A DNA stretch of 59,291 nucleotides from Massilia glaciei (GCF_003011895.2 NZ_PXWF02000162.1:1-59291); one strand, 5' to 3'; shown: positions 1 through 15,000, numbered from the stretch's first letter. The notes: generated by a model not told the origin, from the sequence alone. Numbers and translations: made by a program.

Positions 1-3000
1 TCGTTGACCGCGTCGAACTTGATGCCGCCGGTCACCAGCAGGGTCGCGGCCGCGCCGCCGAGGCCGTAGTCGACCACGGTGATGCTGCCGCCATAGACTT
101 CGAGGTCGTCGCGCAGGGTCGGCACCTGCAAGCCGCTGGCCGCGCCGATGCGCACCGCGCCGGCGCCGGCGGCGGCATGGCCGTCCGGGCCCTGGTGGCC
201 GATGACGATCTTGCTGAAGCCGTCGGCGAAGCGGGTGATGTCGGCGTTGTCGATATTGAGGGTGTCGAGCGTGACGCTGCCGGCCGGGGAGCCGATCTCG
301 ACCGCCATGCCGAGCGTGGCCGGGCGCAGCGTCATGACGCCGGTGCCGACCACCGACTCGCCACCGCCGAGGAAGGTGATCTCGTCGGCCTCGATGAAGA
401 TGTTGCCGCCGCCGACGTTGACGCCGGCGCCGAAGGTGACGCTGGTCGCGCCCAGGATCGTCAGGTTGCCGCCGCCCAGGTTGAGGTCGCTGCTGAACAC
501 CACCGCGCCCGAGGCGTGGATGATCAGGTCGCCGGCCAGCGTGACCGCGCCCTTGAACTTGACGTCGTTCGGGGTGTTGATGGTGCCGTTGACGTCGACG
601 CCCTCGATGGTCAGGTTCGCCATCGCGCCGTTGGCCGCGGTGGTGTTGCCGATGTCGCCCGAGAACACGATATCGTCGGGTCCGCGCAGGGTGACGCTGT
701 CGAGCACGCCGCCGGCGGCGCCGCGGAAGTACATGCCGCTGTCGTCGCCGAACGACATCGCGCCGCTGCCGTCGCTGCCGGCAGTGATGGTGACGGCCTT
801 GGCGCCGCTGTTGATCTCGACCGCGTCGTGGATCACGATGTCGCCGGCGGCCGACACGGAGTCGGCGTAGGTCATGGTGTGGCCCGAGCCGTACACGATG
901 AACGAGGCGTTGTCGGTCAGGGTCAGCGCGCTGTTGATGAAGATCTCGCCGCCGAGCACCGGATTGCGCAGCACCAGGGTGTCGCTCAGGGTGATCGGCG
1001 CGCTCGAACCGGCGCTGCCGATGTTGATCGTGTGGCTGCCGAGGTTGCTGCCGATGACGATCTGGCTGAAGCCGTCCTGCAGCTTGGCCAGTTCGGTGAT
1101 GTTGATGTTCATGGCGCCGGCGAGGTCGCCGCCGCTGCCGCCGAACACGATCGCGCTGCCCGTCTCGAGCGGCACGAACGAGAGCACCGCGCCGGCGCTG
1201 CGCACGGTGCCGTCGATCTGCACGTCGCTGCCGCGGATGGTGATGTCCTTGCCGCTGGCGTCGATCGGGGCCGACACCACCTGGCTGCCGTTCATGCTGA
1301 CGACGTCGGTGGTGCCGCCCTTGGAGCCGCTGTCGAGCACGTCCTTGGCGACATCGACCGTGCTAACCGCGAGGATCGAGACGGCCATGCGCGTGCTGCT
1401 CGAGGCCGTCAACTTGACGGCGTCGACCACGATCGCCAGCGGGCTGACCAGGAAGCCTGCGACCTGCTCGCCGATCTCGTCGCGGGCGGCGATGGTGATG
1501 TCGCCACCGCTCGTTTGCAGCATCGCGCCGTTGGCGTTGCGCAGCAAGGTGCCGTTGGCCAGGTGTCCGGGCTGGAGATGGGCCGGCACATTGGCCACCG
1601 TGATCGCGCCGTTGACCGCGTCGACCGCGAACAGGCCCTGGCGCATGGCCCAGTGGATATCGCTGTGGAAATCGCGTTCGGCGCCGGCGTCGGCGCCGTC
1701 GGCCTGCGTCAGCCAGCCGGCGACGCGGGTGTCGGCGCCAAGGGTGGCTTCCGCATGCGAATTGAGCAGGCCGCCCCTTGGCAGTTTGATCACGATGTCG
1801 CCGCCGCCGGCCACGTGCACGCCGGCCGCGAGCACGATGTCGCCGCCTTCGGCCGTCAGGGCCACGCTGATGCTGTCGGCCGCGCTGCCGCTGGTGGCGA
1901 TGTCGGCATTGAGCGCGATGGCGCCCTTGGGGCCGCCCGCGTACAGGGTCACCTTGCCGGCGCCGGCCGTCAGGCCGCTGCCGGCCACCTCGATGGCGCC
2001 GTTGACGGTCGCGATCGAGACCGCGCCCGCGCCGCCCTGGATCACCCGGATCAGCACCAGCGCGTCGAGGTCCTCGACCGCGATCTCGCCGCTGCCGTTG
2101 TTGGTCAGGTCGAGCGAGGCGACCTCGGTGCGCAGCGCCTGGCCGGCGCCGATGCCGCCGTCGGCCAGGGTGGCGCTGGCGATGCCGCCGGTGGCATTGA
2201 CAACCAGCCTGGCGCCGGCGGCGACGATGTCGGTGCCGCCGTCGGTGACGAACAGCTTGCCGCCAGCGCTGATGGTCAGGTCGCCGCTGTTGTTGGTGCG
2301 AAGCTTGCCCAGCGTGATGTCGCCGGACGCGCTAAGGTGGATCAGGCCGCCGCCCGCGTTGAGGTCGGATTCGGCCGTCATGGTGATGGCGCCGCCCAGC
2401 GCCGTCAGGCCCAGGGTGCCGCTGGCCGAGCCCAGGTCGGCCAGTTCGGTCAGCGTGATGGCGCCGGCCGCGGCCAGTGTCAGGTCGCCGCCGGCGGTGC
2501 GCAGCGCGGCGTTGACGGTGATCGCGCCGGCCGTGGTGCGCAGGCTGATGGTTTCGCCGACCAGCGCCGTGACGGCGCCGTCGAGCACCAGATTGCCGCC
2601 GGCGGTGACGCTGACCGTCTTGTTGCCGGTGCTTTCGAGGCGGCCGATTTGCACCGCGTCGCTTTCGTAGACGACGATTTCGTCCTTGGCCACGATGTCG
2701 AGCGTGTCGGCCTCGATCGTGGCGGCGGTGCTGCCCAGCGTGACCTTGCCGTTCTTGGCCGACAGCACCACGTTGGCCGCGTTGGCCATGCTGCCGATGG
2801 TGATGTCGCCGGTGAGCGAGGTGATCGTCACATTGCCGACCAGGCCGGTGATGTCGCCGATCGTGATGTTGCCGTACACGACCAGATTGATGTCGCCGCC
2901 GCCGTTGGCATCCATCGTGATGGTGCGCATGGTCAGGTCGAGCACCGCGCCCGCGTCGGTCTGCAGCACGGTCAGGTCGCTGCCCACCCCTTTGACCACG

Positions 3001-6000
3001 GCGTCGATGAACCTGGCCTGCGAGGTCAGGGTCAGGTCGTCGCCGGCCGTCACGTTGAGTTCGTACGCGGTGACCTTGCCGCCCAGCGTGATGCCGTCGG
3101 TCGCGCTCAGGTTGACGATGCCGCTGGTGGTGCCGACGTCGAGCGCCGAGACCACCACCAGCGCTTCGCTGGACACGAGCGTGATGACTTCGCCGGCCGC
3201 CGGTGTCGTGGGCAGGTTGACCACGGTCAGCGAGCCGGTCACGTTCATGCCGAAATTGCCCTGCTCGCGGGTGGCCATCACGACCACCGTGTCGCCCGTC
3301 ACATTGAGCACCGCGCCGAGGTCGACGCCGCCGCCGCTGGCGTCGAAGCCATCGTTCTTGGCCTTGGCAGTAAGCACCAGTTGGCCGGCGTCGGCCGGGT
3401 CGAGCGCGACCGTGGCCGCGGCGGCGGGGTCGAGCGAGGCCATGTGCGCCAGCGCGCCCAGGATCGAGGCCCAGTCGGCGCCCACGGTGCCGTAGACGGG
3501 GATCACGTCGCCGGCCTTGACGCTGTAGGTGGCCAGGTCGAGGTCGAGCGAATAGGTCGCGGTGGCGACCGGCGCGACCGGATAAGTGGTCCCGGCCAGC
3601 GGCGCGTCGGCGAACCTGAGCACGGTTTTTTGGGTGGCGTCGGCGCCCTTGTTGGCGAGCGTCTGCTTGGCGGCCGGGTTGGCCAGCGGCGTCTCGAGCA
3701 CGTAGGTGACGGTCGCGCTATCGACCGTGAAGCTGGTGTTGACGCTGTCGGCCGTCAGGGTCAGCTTGTGCTCCTGGGCGCTGACGGTGGCGCCGACGGC
3801 GGTGACCGCGCTGGCGTCGATCTTGGCCTTGAGGCCGGCGTAGATCGAGGTCCAGTCGGCGCTCACGCCGCCCTGGCCGGTCTCGACCTTGTAGTGGGTG
3901 CCGTTGACGGAGATGTCGAAGGTCTGGCCGTTGGCCAGCGCGACGTCGCCGAAGGTGACGACATTGACCTGGTGGCGCGACTGCCCGGCCGCCACCAGCG
4001 TCGAGCCGCTGTCGAGGACGGCGCTCTTGCGGTTGACCAGGGTGTAGTCGAGCGTGACCGCGGTGGAGCCGGCCGGGGTCAGCACGAGGGTGCCGTCGAC
4101 CGCGTTGACGGCCACGCTCACCACGGCCGTGCGCGGCCCGCCCTCGGTCGCCGGCGGCAGCGAGGTTTCGGCCTCGATCGCGGTTTTCATCTCGGCCAGC
4201 AGCGCGGTCCAGGTCTTGAGCGTGACAACCTTGTCGGACCCGACCTTGTCGGTGGTGGCGAAGGTGAGCGCCTTGCCGTTGACCGAAACGATGATGCTCT
4301 CGCCGCTCGTGAGGGTGGCGCCGGCGAAGTCGATGGTGTGTTTCTGGGCGCCGGGGTTGCGCTCGGTGCCGTCGCTCTGGATCTTGTCCTGGGGGTTCAC
4401 GCCGACCGCGTCGACCGAGAACGCCTTGTCGAAGGCATCGGCGACAATGGTGAGCCGCCCTTCGGCCAACTCGGCCGGCACAACACTGGCCGTGACCGCC
4501 TCGCCGGCCGCGATGCGGGTGGCGAGCGTGCCCAGTACGCTGCCCCAGGTGGCGTCGACGTTGACGCCGCTGTACACGGCGGCGAGATTGCCCGGGCTGA
4601 GCAGGTTGCCCAGCGCGGTGCCGATTTCGGCCGCGGTGGCGGTCGCGTCCGCGACCACGCGGTACTTGGTGGCGCCGACGGTGAGTGTGTAGGCGCCGCC
4701 GTTGAGCAAGGCCACGCTGCTCAGGTTGAGCATGCGGCCCGCCTCGGTGGTCGTGCCCACGGTGATGTTGTCGTCGCCGGTGTAGGGCGTGAAGCCCGAC
4801 ACCGCGACGGCGGCGAGGCCGGCGCCGGCGCTGATGGTGACCACGTTGGTGGCCGCGGTGGCCGCCAGGTCGGTCGCGAGGTCGATTTTTGCGGCCAGGC
4901 CGGTCGCGATCTTGGGCAGGTCGTCGCCGGTCACGGCCACATAGGTGTAGCGGACGCCGGCCACGTCGATGTGGTAGCTGCCGCCGACCACGACGGCGGT
5001 GCCGGTCAGGGTCACGGTGCGCGCGGCGGCCGCGTTGGCGCCGACGGCGCTGACGGCCGAGGCGGTGGCGCCCGCGATGGCGCTCTCGAGCTCGACGCTG
5101 ACGACGCCGCTGCCGGCGCCGATGGCGAGGTTGACGTTGAAACCGGTCTGCACGGTGTACGCGTGGTCGTTGACGACCACCGTGTAGTCGGTGGCGGCGG
5201 CCGGCGGAGCGAGGGCGTTGAAGCGCACCTGCGAGCTTTGCTGGGCGGTGTTGCCGTGCGTGGTCGTGGCGACGGTGCCCGCGTTGGTCACGCCGTTCAA
5301 CACCGTGCCCTGCTCGTGGCGCACCGCGGTGGTGGCGCCGAGCACGAAGGCGGTGTTGTCGGCGACCGCGGTCAGGGTCAGCGTGCGGTATTCGGCGTCG
5401 ACCGCGACCTTGACCTTGCCGCCGGCCTCGAGTTTGAATTCGAGCGCCTCGAGCACCGAGGTCCAGTCGGCGGTGACGGTCTTGAGGTTGACCACCGCGC
5501 CGACATCGACGGTGTAGTCAACGTTGTCGAGCACGATCTTGTAGCTGACGCCGGCGCCGATGGCGGTGGCGGCGAAGGTGAGCCGCTCGACCTGGGCCAC
5601 GCTGGTGCCGGGCGCGACGTACAGGGTCCTTTCGGCCGGGGTGGTGCCGCCGCCGAGGGCGGTCGCGTTTTCCTGGGTGACCTGAGAGTCGCCGACGGTG
5701 AAACTGCCGGGTCCGCCGAGGTAGCGCACTTCGAGCTCGTCGCCGACGCCGCGTTTTGCGGCGTCGAGCATCTCGACGGTGGTGCCGGCGGTCACGCCGA
5801 GCAGCGTCACGCGCAAGCCGTAGACATCGGCCTTGTCGTTGTCGAAGCCGGTCGAGCCGGCGAGCCATTCAAACATCTTGCCGCGCGCGTCGAGCAGCAC
5901 GTTGCCCGACGTTTTCTCGGCGCCGGCCAGCACGTTGGCCTCGACGTAGTCGACGTACATGTTGCCGGCCGCGCGGACCGCGATGTCGTGCCCGGCGGCG

Positions 6001-9000
6001 AGGTTGCGCACATCGACGAGGTAGGCGTCGCCGCCGCTCTGGATGTCGATCGCGCCGTTGTGCGCGAGCGCCTTGTCGACCACCAGCGCGTCGGCCTCGT
6101 TGACCTTGATTTCGCCGGCGACGCTCGAGACGGCGCGCAGGTGGCTGACCAGGGTGTTGAGCTGGATCGCGTTGGTGGCCTTGACGTCGAGCGTGTGGGC
6201 GATGAAGACGGAGGCGCCGTCGGTGCTGATGGCGGTCGCGGTCAGGTCGAGTTCGCCGCTGGCGGTGTTGGCCGCGACGATGCCGCCGAGCACCGTGAGG
6301 GTGCCGTTGATGTCGAGCGAGACAGCGCCCGTGTAGTCGTAGCCGGTCAGGCCGCCGACGAAGCCGGTCAGCTCGAGGCTCGAGTCGAGGTCGACCATGA
6401 CCTGGTTCCTGGCGCGCAGCTCGAAGTTGGCGGCGGGCAGGGCCAGGGTGCGGATGTTGATGATGCCGGTCGCGCGCGCCGGCGCGTTTTCGTCGATGGT
6501 GTCGTTGAGGTCGCCGTCGCGGTTGTGGTCGAAGCCGGCGACCGACTCCAAAATGCTGTCGGTGCGGTCGCCGTCGTGGTTGAAGTCGAACGACTGGTCG
6601 ACCGTGCGCACGCCCTTGGCCACGATGGTCAGCTGCTCGATCTTGGCGCCGGCGCCGCTCGCGTCGTAGCGCGCGGCCTTGAGCGCGATGGTGCCCGAGA
6701 CGTTGATGTCCTCGCCGGCGATCAGCTCGAGCCGGGTGTTGGCGCTTAGCGTGCCGGCGATGCTCAGCGTTTCACCGGTCTCGAGGATCAGGGTGTCGGC
6801 GCTGATCAGGGTCGGCAGCAGCTTGCTGTGGGTCGCGCCGAACACGAAGTAGTCGCCGGCGCGGTATTCGATCAGCTCGGGCGCGTCGCCGTCGGCGCCG
6901 ATGAATTTGTACAGGTCGATCACGCGGGCCGCGTTGAAGGCGATTCCGCGGGTGAATGTGATGGTCTCGCCCGAGGCGCGCGCGCCGACCTGCACATTGC
7001 CGGTGCTGCTGGCCAGGCGCACGGTGTCGGCGCTGATCTTGGCGTCGACGCCCTGGCCGTCGATGACGCCGGCGCGCAAGGTGCCCTCGGCCGTGATGCT
7101 GACCAGGCTATGCCCGGTGGCGCTGGTGGCGGTGGTGGCGTTGACGATGATCAGGCCCGGCGTGAACTCGAGGGCGCCGTCGATGTCGCTCAGCTCGATG
7201 TCGCCGCCGTTGGTGCTGCGCGCGTCGAGCGTGTTGGCGGCGATCTCGAGGCCGGTGATGCCGCCCTTGGCGCTCAGGGTCAGCAGCGCGGCGACGAGGT
7301 CGGCCGCGGCGTCGCTGTGGGTTTCGGCGATCTTGCCGGTGCTCGAGCTCAGCGTGATGTTGCCGGCCGAGCTCACGGTCGAGCCGGCCAGCGCGGCCGG
7401 CAGGTCGGCCGCGTTCCCGAGGTGGATGCCGGCCGAGGCGTGGCGCACCAGGATGTCGCCGACGGCGGTGACGGCGATGTCGTTGCCGGCCTTGTTCGAG
7501 GCCAGGCGCACGTCGGCCAGGTCGGCGGCGCCGCCCGCAGTGAGGCTGAAGCCGCCATTGGCGACGGTGACCTTGTCGAGCACGATGTCGCGCGCGCCCT
7601 GCGCCAGGCTGACGCTGCCCTCGCCCGTGCTGTTGAGGTTGAGGCGGTTGACGTTGGTGACCAACTGCATGGCGCCGGCGCCGGTGAGCACGAGCTCGTC
7701 GGCGCTGATGAGGGCGCCGGCCAACTGGATTACCCTGCCCTGCACCGCCAGCGCGACGTCGCCGCGCCCGCCGGTCGAGACCAGCGCGCCGGCGGCCAGC
7801 GTCAGGTCGGAGGCGCTCAAGCCCAGGTCGGCGCCGGTCGCGCCGGCGTTGAATGTTGAGATATTGATATCATTTCGGTCGCTCGTACCCAAGGTCTTGA
7901 GCGACACGGCCGTGACGTCGCCCAGGGCGGTGACCGCGATCGCGCCGTCGAAGGCGGTGATGTCCTGCAAGGTGACGTCGCGCTGGCTGGTCAGGGCGAT
8001 GTTGCCCGAACCGGAGGTCGCGAGCGTGACGCTGGCCGCGTTGGCGTTGAGGACGATGCTGTTCTCGGCGTGCGCCGTCAGCACCGCCGCCGTGATGGCT
8101 TTGCCGGGCACGGCCACGTCGAGCGTGTGCCAGCCGGCGAGGTTGGTGAGCGGGTCGATCGGGCGCGGCACCGGCTGGTGCGTGAGCGGATCGATCGGGC
8201 TGACCACCATGGCCACCGTTTGCGAGATCTGTTCGATCGAACCGGCGCCCGCGCTCAAGGCGACCGTGCCGCTGGCCGCGAGCAAGGCGCCGTCGAGCAC
8301 GATGCTGCCGCCGAAGCCGCCGCTGCTGATGGTCAGGTTGCCCGCGCCCGCCACAAGGCTGGTGTCGGCGTCGGCGGTGACGCCACCGTCGCCGCTGGCG
8401 CCGTTGCCGGCCGCGATGGTGATGGCGCTCGCGCCGATCTTGCCACTGAGGGCGATGTTGCGTTCGGCCCCGAGCGAGACCAGCGCCAGGTCGACCCCGG
8501 CCGCGGCGGCGATTTCGCCACCGAGCGCGATGTCGAGCGCGGCGTCCAGCTTGACGGTGCTCGTGAGCGCGGCGCCGCTGCCGGTGGCGCGCAGGATGGC
8601 CGAGTCGTCGAGCGTGAGCGTGTCTTGGCTGTTGAGCTCGATGTTGCCGCCCATCAGCACGGCGCCGACCTGCTGCCCGGCCTTGACGTTGCCGACCAGC
8701 TCGAGCTGGGTGTTGGCGTCGATCCTGAGCAGCTCGGACGCGCCGAGCTTGCCGCTGATGTGGACCGCGGCGCCGGCGTCGATCGCGATGTTGCCCGCCT
8801 TGATCGTCTCGCCGGCGAAGTCGCCGTACGCGCGCAGCGTCACCTCGGTGGTGGTGGCGACCGTGGTCAGCACCGATTGCGACACGATGATCGGGACGGT
8901 CTGCCAGACGTTGACTTTTTCCATCGTCACCACCGGCACCAGCACGGTGCTGGTGCTGTAGACCGGCTGCAGGCCGTTGATGGCCGTCGCGTTGGTCTTG

Positions 9001-12000
9001 ACGACGTAGGTGATGGTGTCGCGCTTGTCCGTGATGTTGTGCTGGTCCGAGGTCCAGGCGTATTTGTAGTCGGTGAACAGCTCGCTGACGTTGCCGGTGA
9101 GCGCGTTGCGCCCGCGCACCTCGATGCGCAGGTCGTCGCCGCCGCCGCCGTTGGTGGCGCTGCCGGACAGGTACTCGTTTTTGCCCTGGATCTGCTGGTA
9201 CTGGGTTTTCCAGGTGTCGAAGTTGGTGCCGTTGAAATTGTTCGGGGCCCAATAGTCGTAGGCGTCGTGGCCGCTGCCGACGACGTTGAGGGTGCCGACC
9301 TGGCTCGAGCCGACCACGATTCCGCCTTTCCACAGATCGGTGAAGCCGAAGTGCGGGGTCTCGTCCTCGTCATCCCACGGTCCCCAGCTGCTGCCGTCGT
9401 CGTTGTCGACCCAATGGCCGACCAGCGTGGTCCAGTTGTTCCAGTAGCTGTATTGGAAGGCGTTGCCGACCGTGCGCGTCGCGGTCGAGTTCGCGACGAG
9501 CTCCATGGTCAGGGTGTCGCCCGAGAGCGCGGAGACGAATTGCGAGCTCGCGTACAGCACGTCGGTGTAGCGGCCGGTGAACTCGGAGAGCGCGTTCGAC
9601 TGGCGCTGGCCGGCCTCGGTGCTGTCGCTGTGGGTGGCGTAGTACTGGGCGAAATTGGTGTTGCCCGCCACTTGGGCGCCCTGCTGCACGAACCACTCGG
9701 GGTCGCGGTCGAGCACGTTGTCGTTCTTGGCCGCGTCGCGGTCGGTGATGTTGAACACGCGGGTGCCGTTGCTGCCGTCGTAGCCGACGTTCCAGCGCGC
9801 GCGCCCGTCCTCGACGGCGTTGAACGGCTCGTTGTGGCCGGCCACGACCGGGAAGCCGTTGACCGGGTAGTAGTAGTTCGACTGGTCCTGGACGTAGCTC
9901 AGCGTGGCCTTGTCGGTGTAGCTGCCGACCACCTCCGAGCCCACCGTGGTGGTGCCGGGGGTGGCGCTGAGCAGGTCCTCCTGGGCGCCGGTCGGCGCGA
10001 GGATGTATTTGTCCTTCCAGTTGTCGAGCGCGATGTGGTAGATGACCAGGGGCTTGCCCTCCCAGGTCGGCACCCATTTCACGTCCGGCTGCGCGGCGCC
10101 GTCCTTGAACGAGATGGTCTTGGCCGTGTCCTTGTTGTAGCTGAACGCGAACAGCGGCATGTAGCCGGTCGCGTTGAGCACGGCCTGGCGCTGGGCGTCG
10201 GTGAGGCTGTCGAAATCGGCTTTGGCGTTGTAGAAGTCGAGCTGGGCGGCGGTGCCGACCTGGCTGATGCTCAAACCGGGCGAGTTCGCCGTCACGCCGG
10301 GCAAGGCGGCCGTGCCGGCGTTGCCGGTCACGCCCCAGAACGCGGTCTTGTTGATCAGGTTGCCGTTGCCGTCCCTGAGCGTGTTGTCGTTCGAGTAATC
10401 GATGCCCTCGATCAGGTATTCGCGGTATTTCTGGCCCTCGGGCGCGTTCGGGTTGTAGTAACCCGTCTGCGTGAGCGTGACGTCCATCGTGTGGTGCAAA
10501 CTGCCGATCTGGACCAGCGCGTCGCTGGTGTGCTCGTTGATGGTGGTCGGGACGTAGGTGGTCTTCGGGACCTCGACGGTGTCGACCACGACCTCCTTGT
10601 AGCCGGTGACCACGTCGGTGAGCTGGGACCTGGTCTCGTAGCTCTGGACCGAGACCGTGCGGGTGCCCGAGACGGCCGTGTCGGCGTCGATCGTGACGTT
10701 GCCGCCGGCCTTGATCAGGACCGCCGCGTCGGCCAGCAGCACGCCCTGGCCGTGGATCGTGATGTCGCCGCCGAGCAGCTGGGAGCGGCCGATGGCCTGC
10801 TCCATGCGGGCCCGGCTCCAGCCCATGTCGACGCCGGCGTTGAGTTCGATGTTGCCGTCCGACTGCAGGAAGGCCGTCAGGTTCAGTTCGCTGCCGGCGT
10901 TGACCAGCAGGCGCCCGTTGGCGGCGCCGAGGTGGCTCACGGCGCCGTTGGCGTCGGTGCTCGTGATGCCGGCCTGGACGATGCCGTTGAGCACGATCTT
11001 CGGCGCGCTCAGGTGGACCAGGGCGTCGGCCCGGATCAGGGCCTCGTCGGCCTCGGCGCCCGGGGTGGCGTCCTTGCCCGAGACCAGCAACTGGGTGCGG
11101 GCCTGGATGAACACGTCCGAATTCTCGCCCGTGGCGTACACCACGGCGCCCGACAGCACGCTGATCTTGCCGCCGGCGAGCACCACATGGTCGCGCACGT
11201 TGATGTTGCGCTGGACCACGACGTCGCCGCCCGTCGAGCTGATCGAAAGCAGGCCGACCTTGGCCTGGCCGAGGTTGGCGAAGCCGGTCGCGTTGGGGTC
11301 GTTCTGGCCGACCACGCCCTGCACCATGACGCTGTCGGTGGCGCTGACGGTGATGGTGCCGCCGGCGGCCGTGTCGAGCGTGCCGCCCGAGACGTACTTG
11401 TTGTTGGCGTCGAGCACCAGGATGTCGACCAGCACGCCGAGGCGGCTGGCGTCGGTGCCGCCGGTGATGGCGAGGCTGTCGTCGGCCGTGACCAGGCCGT
11501 CGACCCAGACCTGGGCGCGCGAGAGCACGTCGATGTCGGCGCCCTTGTCGCTGGCGGCCACGGTGCCCTTGATCTGGACCGCGCCGTCGCCCTGCATGCC
11601 GATGCGCGCGTCGGCCCCGCCGTCGGCCTCGCTCCAGGCGCCGAAGCCGGTGGCGTCGGCCAGCAGCGCGCTGGCGCGCGTCATGCTGAAACTGAGGCCG
11701 AGCGCGTTCGCGCCGGCCTGCACCTGCAGCGCCCCGGTGCTGACCAGGTTGCCGCCGAAGCTCGCGTTGCCGAGCGTGGTTTCGGCGCTGGTGCGGATGT
11801 CGATCGCCGCGGACTTGCCGGTGCCGACGTACTTGTTGTTGGGCGCGTCGTAGAAGGCGCCCGCGAGCACGCTGCCGTCGAGCGCGGCGCTGGCGGCGCG
11901 CAGCACGATCTGGCTGGCGTCGCCGGTGGTGCGCAGGATGGCGTCCTGGCCGAGGCCGAGCTTGGCGCCGGCCTTGATGTTGAGCATGCCGCTGACGACC

Positions 12001-15000
12001 AGCGTGGCGCCGTTGCCGGCCACGCCGGTGCCGCCGATGGCGAGCGCGCCGCCGGCGGTGATGTCGAGGCGCTGGGCGGCGCCCGAGAGCAGCAGGTCGG
12101 TGCCGAAGATGTCGATGCGCCCGGCCGCGGCCAGCGCCATCGAGCCGGCCACGTCGACCGTGGCGTGCAGGCGCAGGTTGCCGGCCGCGTTCACGCTGAC
12201 CTCGCGGTCGTAGGTCTGGGGCGTGGCGCCGCTGGTGCGGATGGTGCCGCTGACATCGACATTTTTGCCGCTCAGCACGAGCGACTCGGCGCTCGCGAGC
12301 GCGCCGTCGCGCCCGACCGTCAGGTCGCCGTGCAGCGAGACGATCTTGAGCAGGCCCAGTTGGGCGCTGTGGACCCCGGCGCCGCTGTCGATGACGACGT
12401 TGTTCATGCCGCTCAGGACGATGCGCCCGCGCAGGTCGACCGACTCGAAGCTGGCCGTGTTGAAGCTGCGGATGCTGGTGTCGCCGGCCAGCTCGGTGCG
12501 CCCGGCGTTGATCACGATGTCGCGCTGGGCCTTCAGGGCGCCGTGCAGTTCGATGCCGTCGACGGCGTTGATGATGATGTCGGCGTTGGCGCCGAGGGCG
12601 ATCAGGTCGCCGCGCAGCACGGCCTTGCCGGCCGGGTTGAGCAGCATGCTGCCGCTGAGCGTTTCGAGCACGCTGCCGGGGTTCAGCGTCACGCCGGCGT
12701 TGCCGGCGGCCGAACTGCCCGCGTACATGTTGATGCCGCTGTGGGCGCGGATCCAGCCCGACACCACGATCTGGCCGGACGGGGCGTCGGCGCTGCCCAG
12801 GTTGACCACCGAGCCGTAGCCGCTGGCGTCGAGCGTGGCCATGCGCGCCGAGGACGTGGCGCCGGCCGATGGACTGGTGGCGGCGAGCTGCGTCAGGCCG
12901 AGCAGCTCGGCCTGGCCGCCGGCGACGGCGGCCACGCTGAAAGCGTGCATGCCGGTGAGCAGCAGGCGACTGCCGTCGAGACGGATTTTGAGTGTCGATT
13001 CGTCGACCACGACGGTCGCGCCGACGGCCGGCGCGCCGGCGACGCCGCCGCTGGCCGTGACGGTGAACACGGCCGCCTTGATCGCAGCCTGCAGGTCGGC
13101 GGCCAGGTCGACCGGTCCGGCGTTGTCCATCGTGGCGGCCTGGTCGAGCGAGACTACGCCGCCGATGGTGTGGGTGCCGAGGTTGATCGTGAGCGCGAAC
13201 TTGACGCTCGCGTTGCCGCCCGCGTCGGGCACGGGCGCGAGGTCGCCGCGGGCGAACTGGGCGAAGCCGTCGGCCAGCAGCTGCTGGGTCCAGGCCGGGG
13301 TCATGACCTCGAGGTCGGCGGCCGAGGACAGGTTGATGACGCTGTTCTCCTGCAGCGTGGTCAGGCGCACATTGCCGAACATGACGATGCCCTCGGCGCT
13401 GCCGGTCGGGCTGGCGCTGCCGGCGCCGGCGCGCACGTCGATCAGCTGGCCGGCCACCAGTTCGCGCCCGAGGCGCACCTGGTTGTCGGCCGCGATGCGG
13501 ATGCTCGAATTGCCGTCGAACATGCGCGTGGTGCTGCCGAGCATCTCGCCGCGCGTGTCGTAGTGGTTGACGATCTCGCCGCCGGCCACGACCAGGCCGA
13601 GGATCTCGGCGTCCTGGGCGGCGTCGATGATGATCGCGCCGTCCGGGTTGTTGGTGGCGATGCGCGCCCCGCCCGGCATCTTGACGCCGATGCCGTCGCC
13701 GATGCCGGCGCCGCCATGCAGCGAGATCAGGGCGCTGGCGCGCACCGTGCCGCCGATCTCGACCTGGGTGGCCGAGCCGACCACATCGGTCAGCGCGCCG
13801 AGGAACAGCTGGCCGCCCGCGTTCAGGTGGACGCTCGAGTTTTCGCCCGACCAGGCCACCGTGGCGCCGTCCTGCTTGCCGTTGGCGTCGAAATGCTGGA
13901 CCGTGGTGCCGCCCGACAGGATGCTGCCGCCGACGCTGATGGCGCCGAGGCCGTCGACCCTCACCAGGCCGCCGCTGTTGTCGAGCGTGAGGCCGGCGGC
14001 GGTCATGCCGCCGACGGTGGTGACCAGCACCGAGTAGCCCTGGTCGTCCGCGCCGAGCACGCCGGTGCTCGATAGGGTGATCGATTTCGACGCCGACAGC
14101 GCCGTGTTGACCAGGATCTGCTGGCCCGCCTCGACCACGATGCGGCCGTCGGCGCGGTCCAGGTGCAGGCCGCCGGCGTCGAGCCGGCCGCCGGCCAGCA
14201 AGGTGCCGTGCAGCTCGACGTCCTGGCCGCCCTGAACGGTGATGGTGCTGCCGGCCGCGCCGGTGGCCAGGCGCGCGGTCGCCTGCACGTAGACGCTGGT
14301 GCCATCGGCGTTGGCGCCGCCGGCCAAAATGGTGCCGTCGCGCGCGACCCCGCCCTGCAGCGTGATGTCGCCGCCGACGTTGGCGGTGCCCTCCCAGTAG
14401 GTGTAGCGGTCGGACTGGATCACGAGGTCGGCGTTGGCCCCGGCCAGCGTGATGTTGCCGCGCACGATGGCGTCGCCGTGGCCGGCGACGACGAAGTCGG
14501 CGTCGTCCTGCAGCGTCGTGATCGAACCGGTCAGCAGGAAGCCGAAGCCGCGCTGGCCCAGGAGCGGATGCGGGTCGAGGATCTGGATCTCGTCGACGCT
14601 GCCGTTGCCGTCGCCGTCGTAGGCGTACACGACGTAGCTGCGCCCGGCGCTGTCGGTGACGAGCCAGCGGTCGTCGTCGGCGGCGCCGGTGCTGCCCCAA
14701 TCCATGTCGGCGTTGCGGTAGTCGATGCCCTCGACGAAGCCGAGCTTGACGGTGTCGACGCCCTGGCCGGCCAGGTGGTAGACCGGGCTGCCGGCCGCGT
14801 ATTCGGTGAAGCCGGTCTGCGCGAGCACGCGCGATTTCTGCTCGACGTTAAGTTTGTCGAACGTGGTGCCGGCGTCCGGGATCGCCACGTCGCTCCAATG
14901 GATGGCGCTGTTGTCGTAATCGCCGTTGGCGCCCTGCGTGAAGCTGAGCTTGTACTGCTCGCCCGGCGCGGCGTCCGCGTCGTGGTAGACCAGGCCGTTG

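Noticed and set aside
9370-14700. Minus-strand 1776-residue Arg-rich frame
   Set aside because: It is out of frame with the LEPR-XLL protein and consists of Arg/Pro/Gly-rich low-complexity sequence. It is a shadow.
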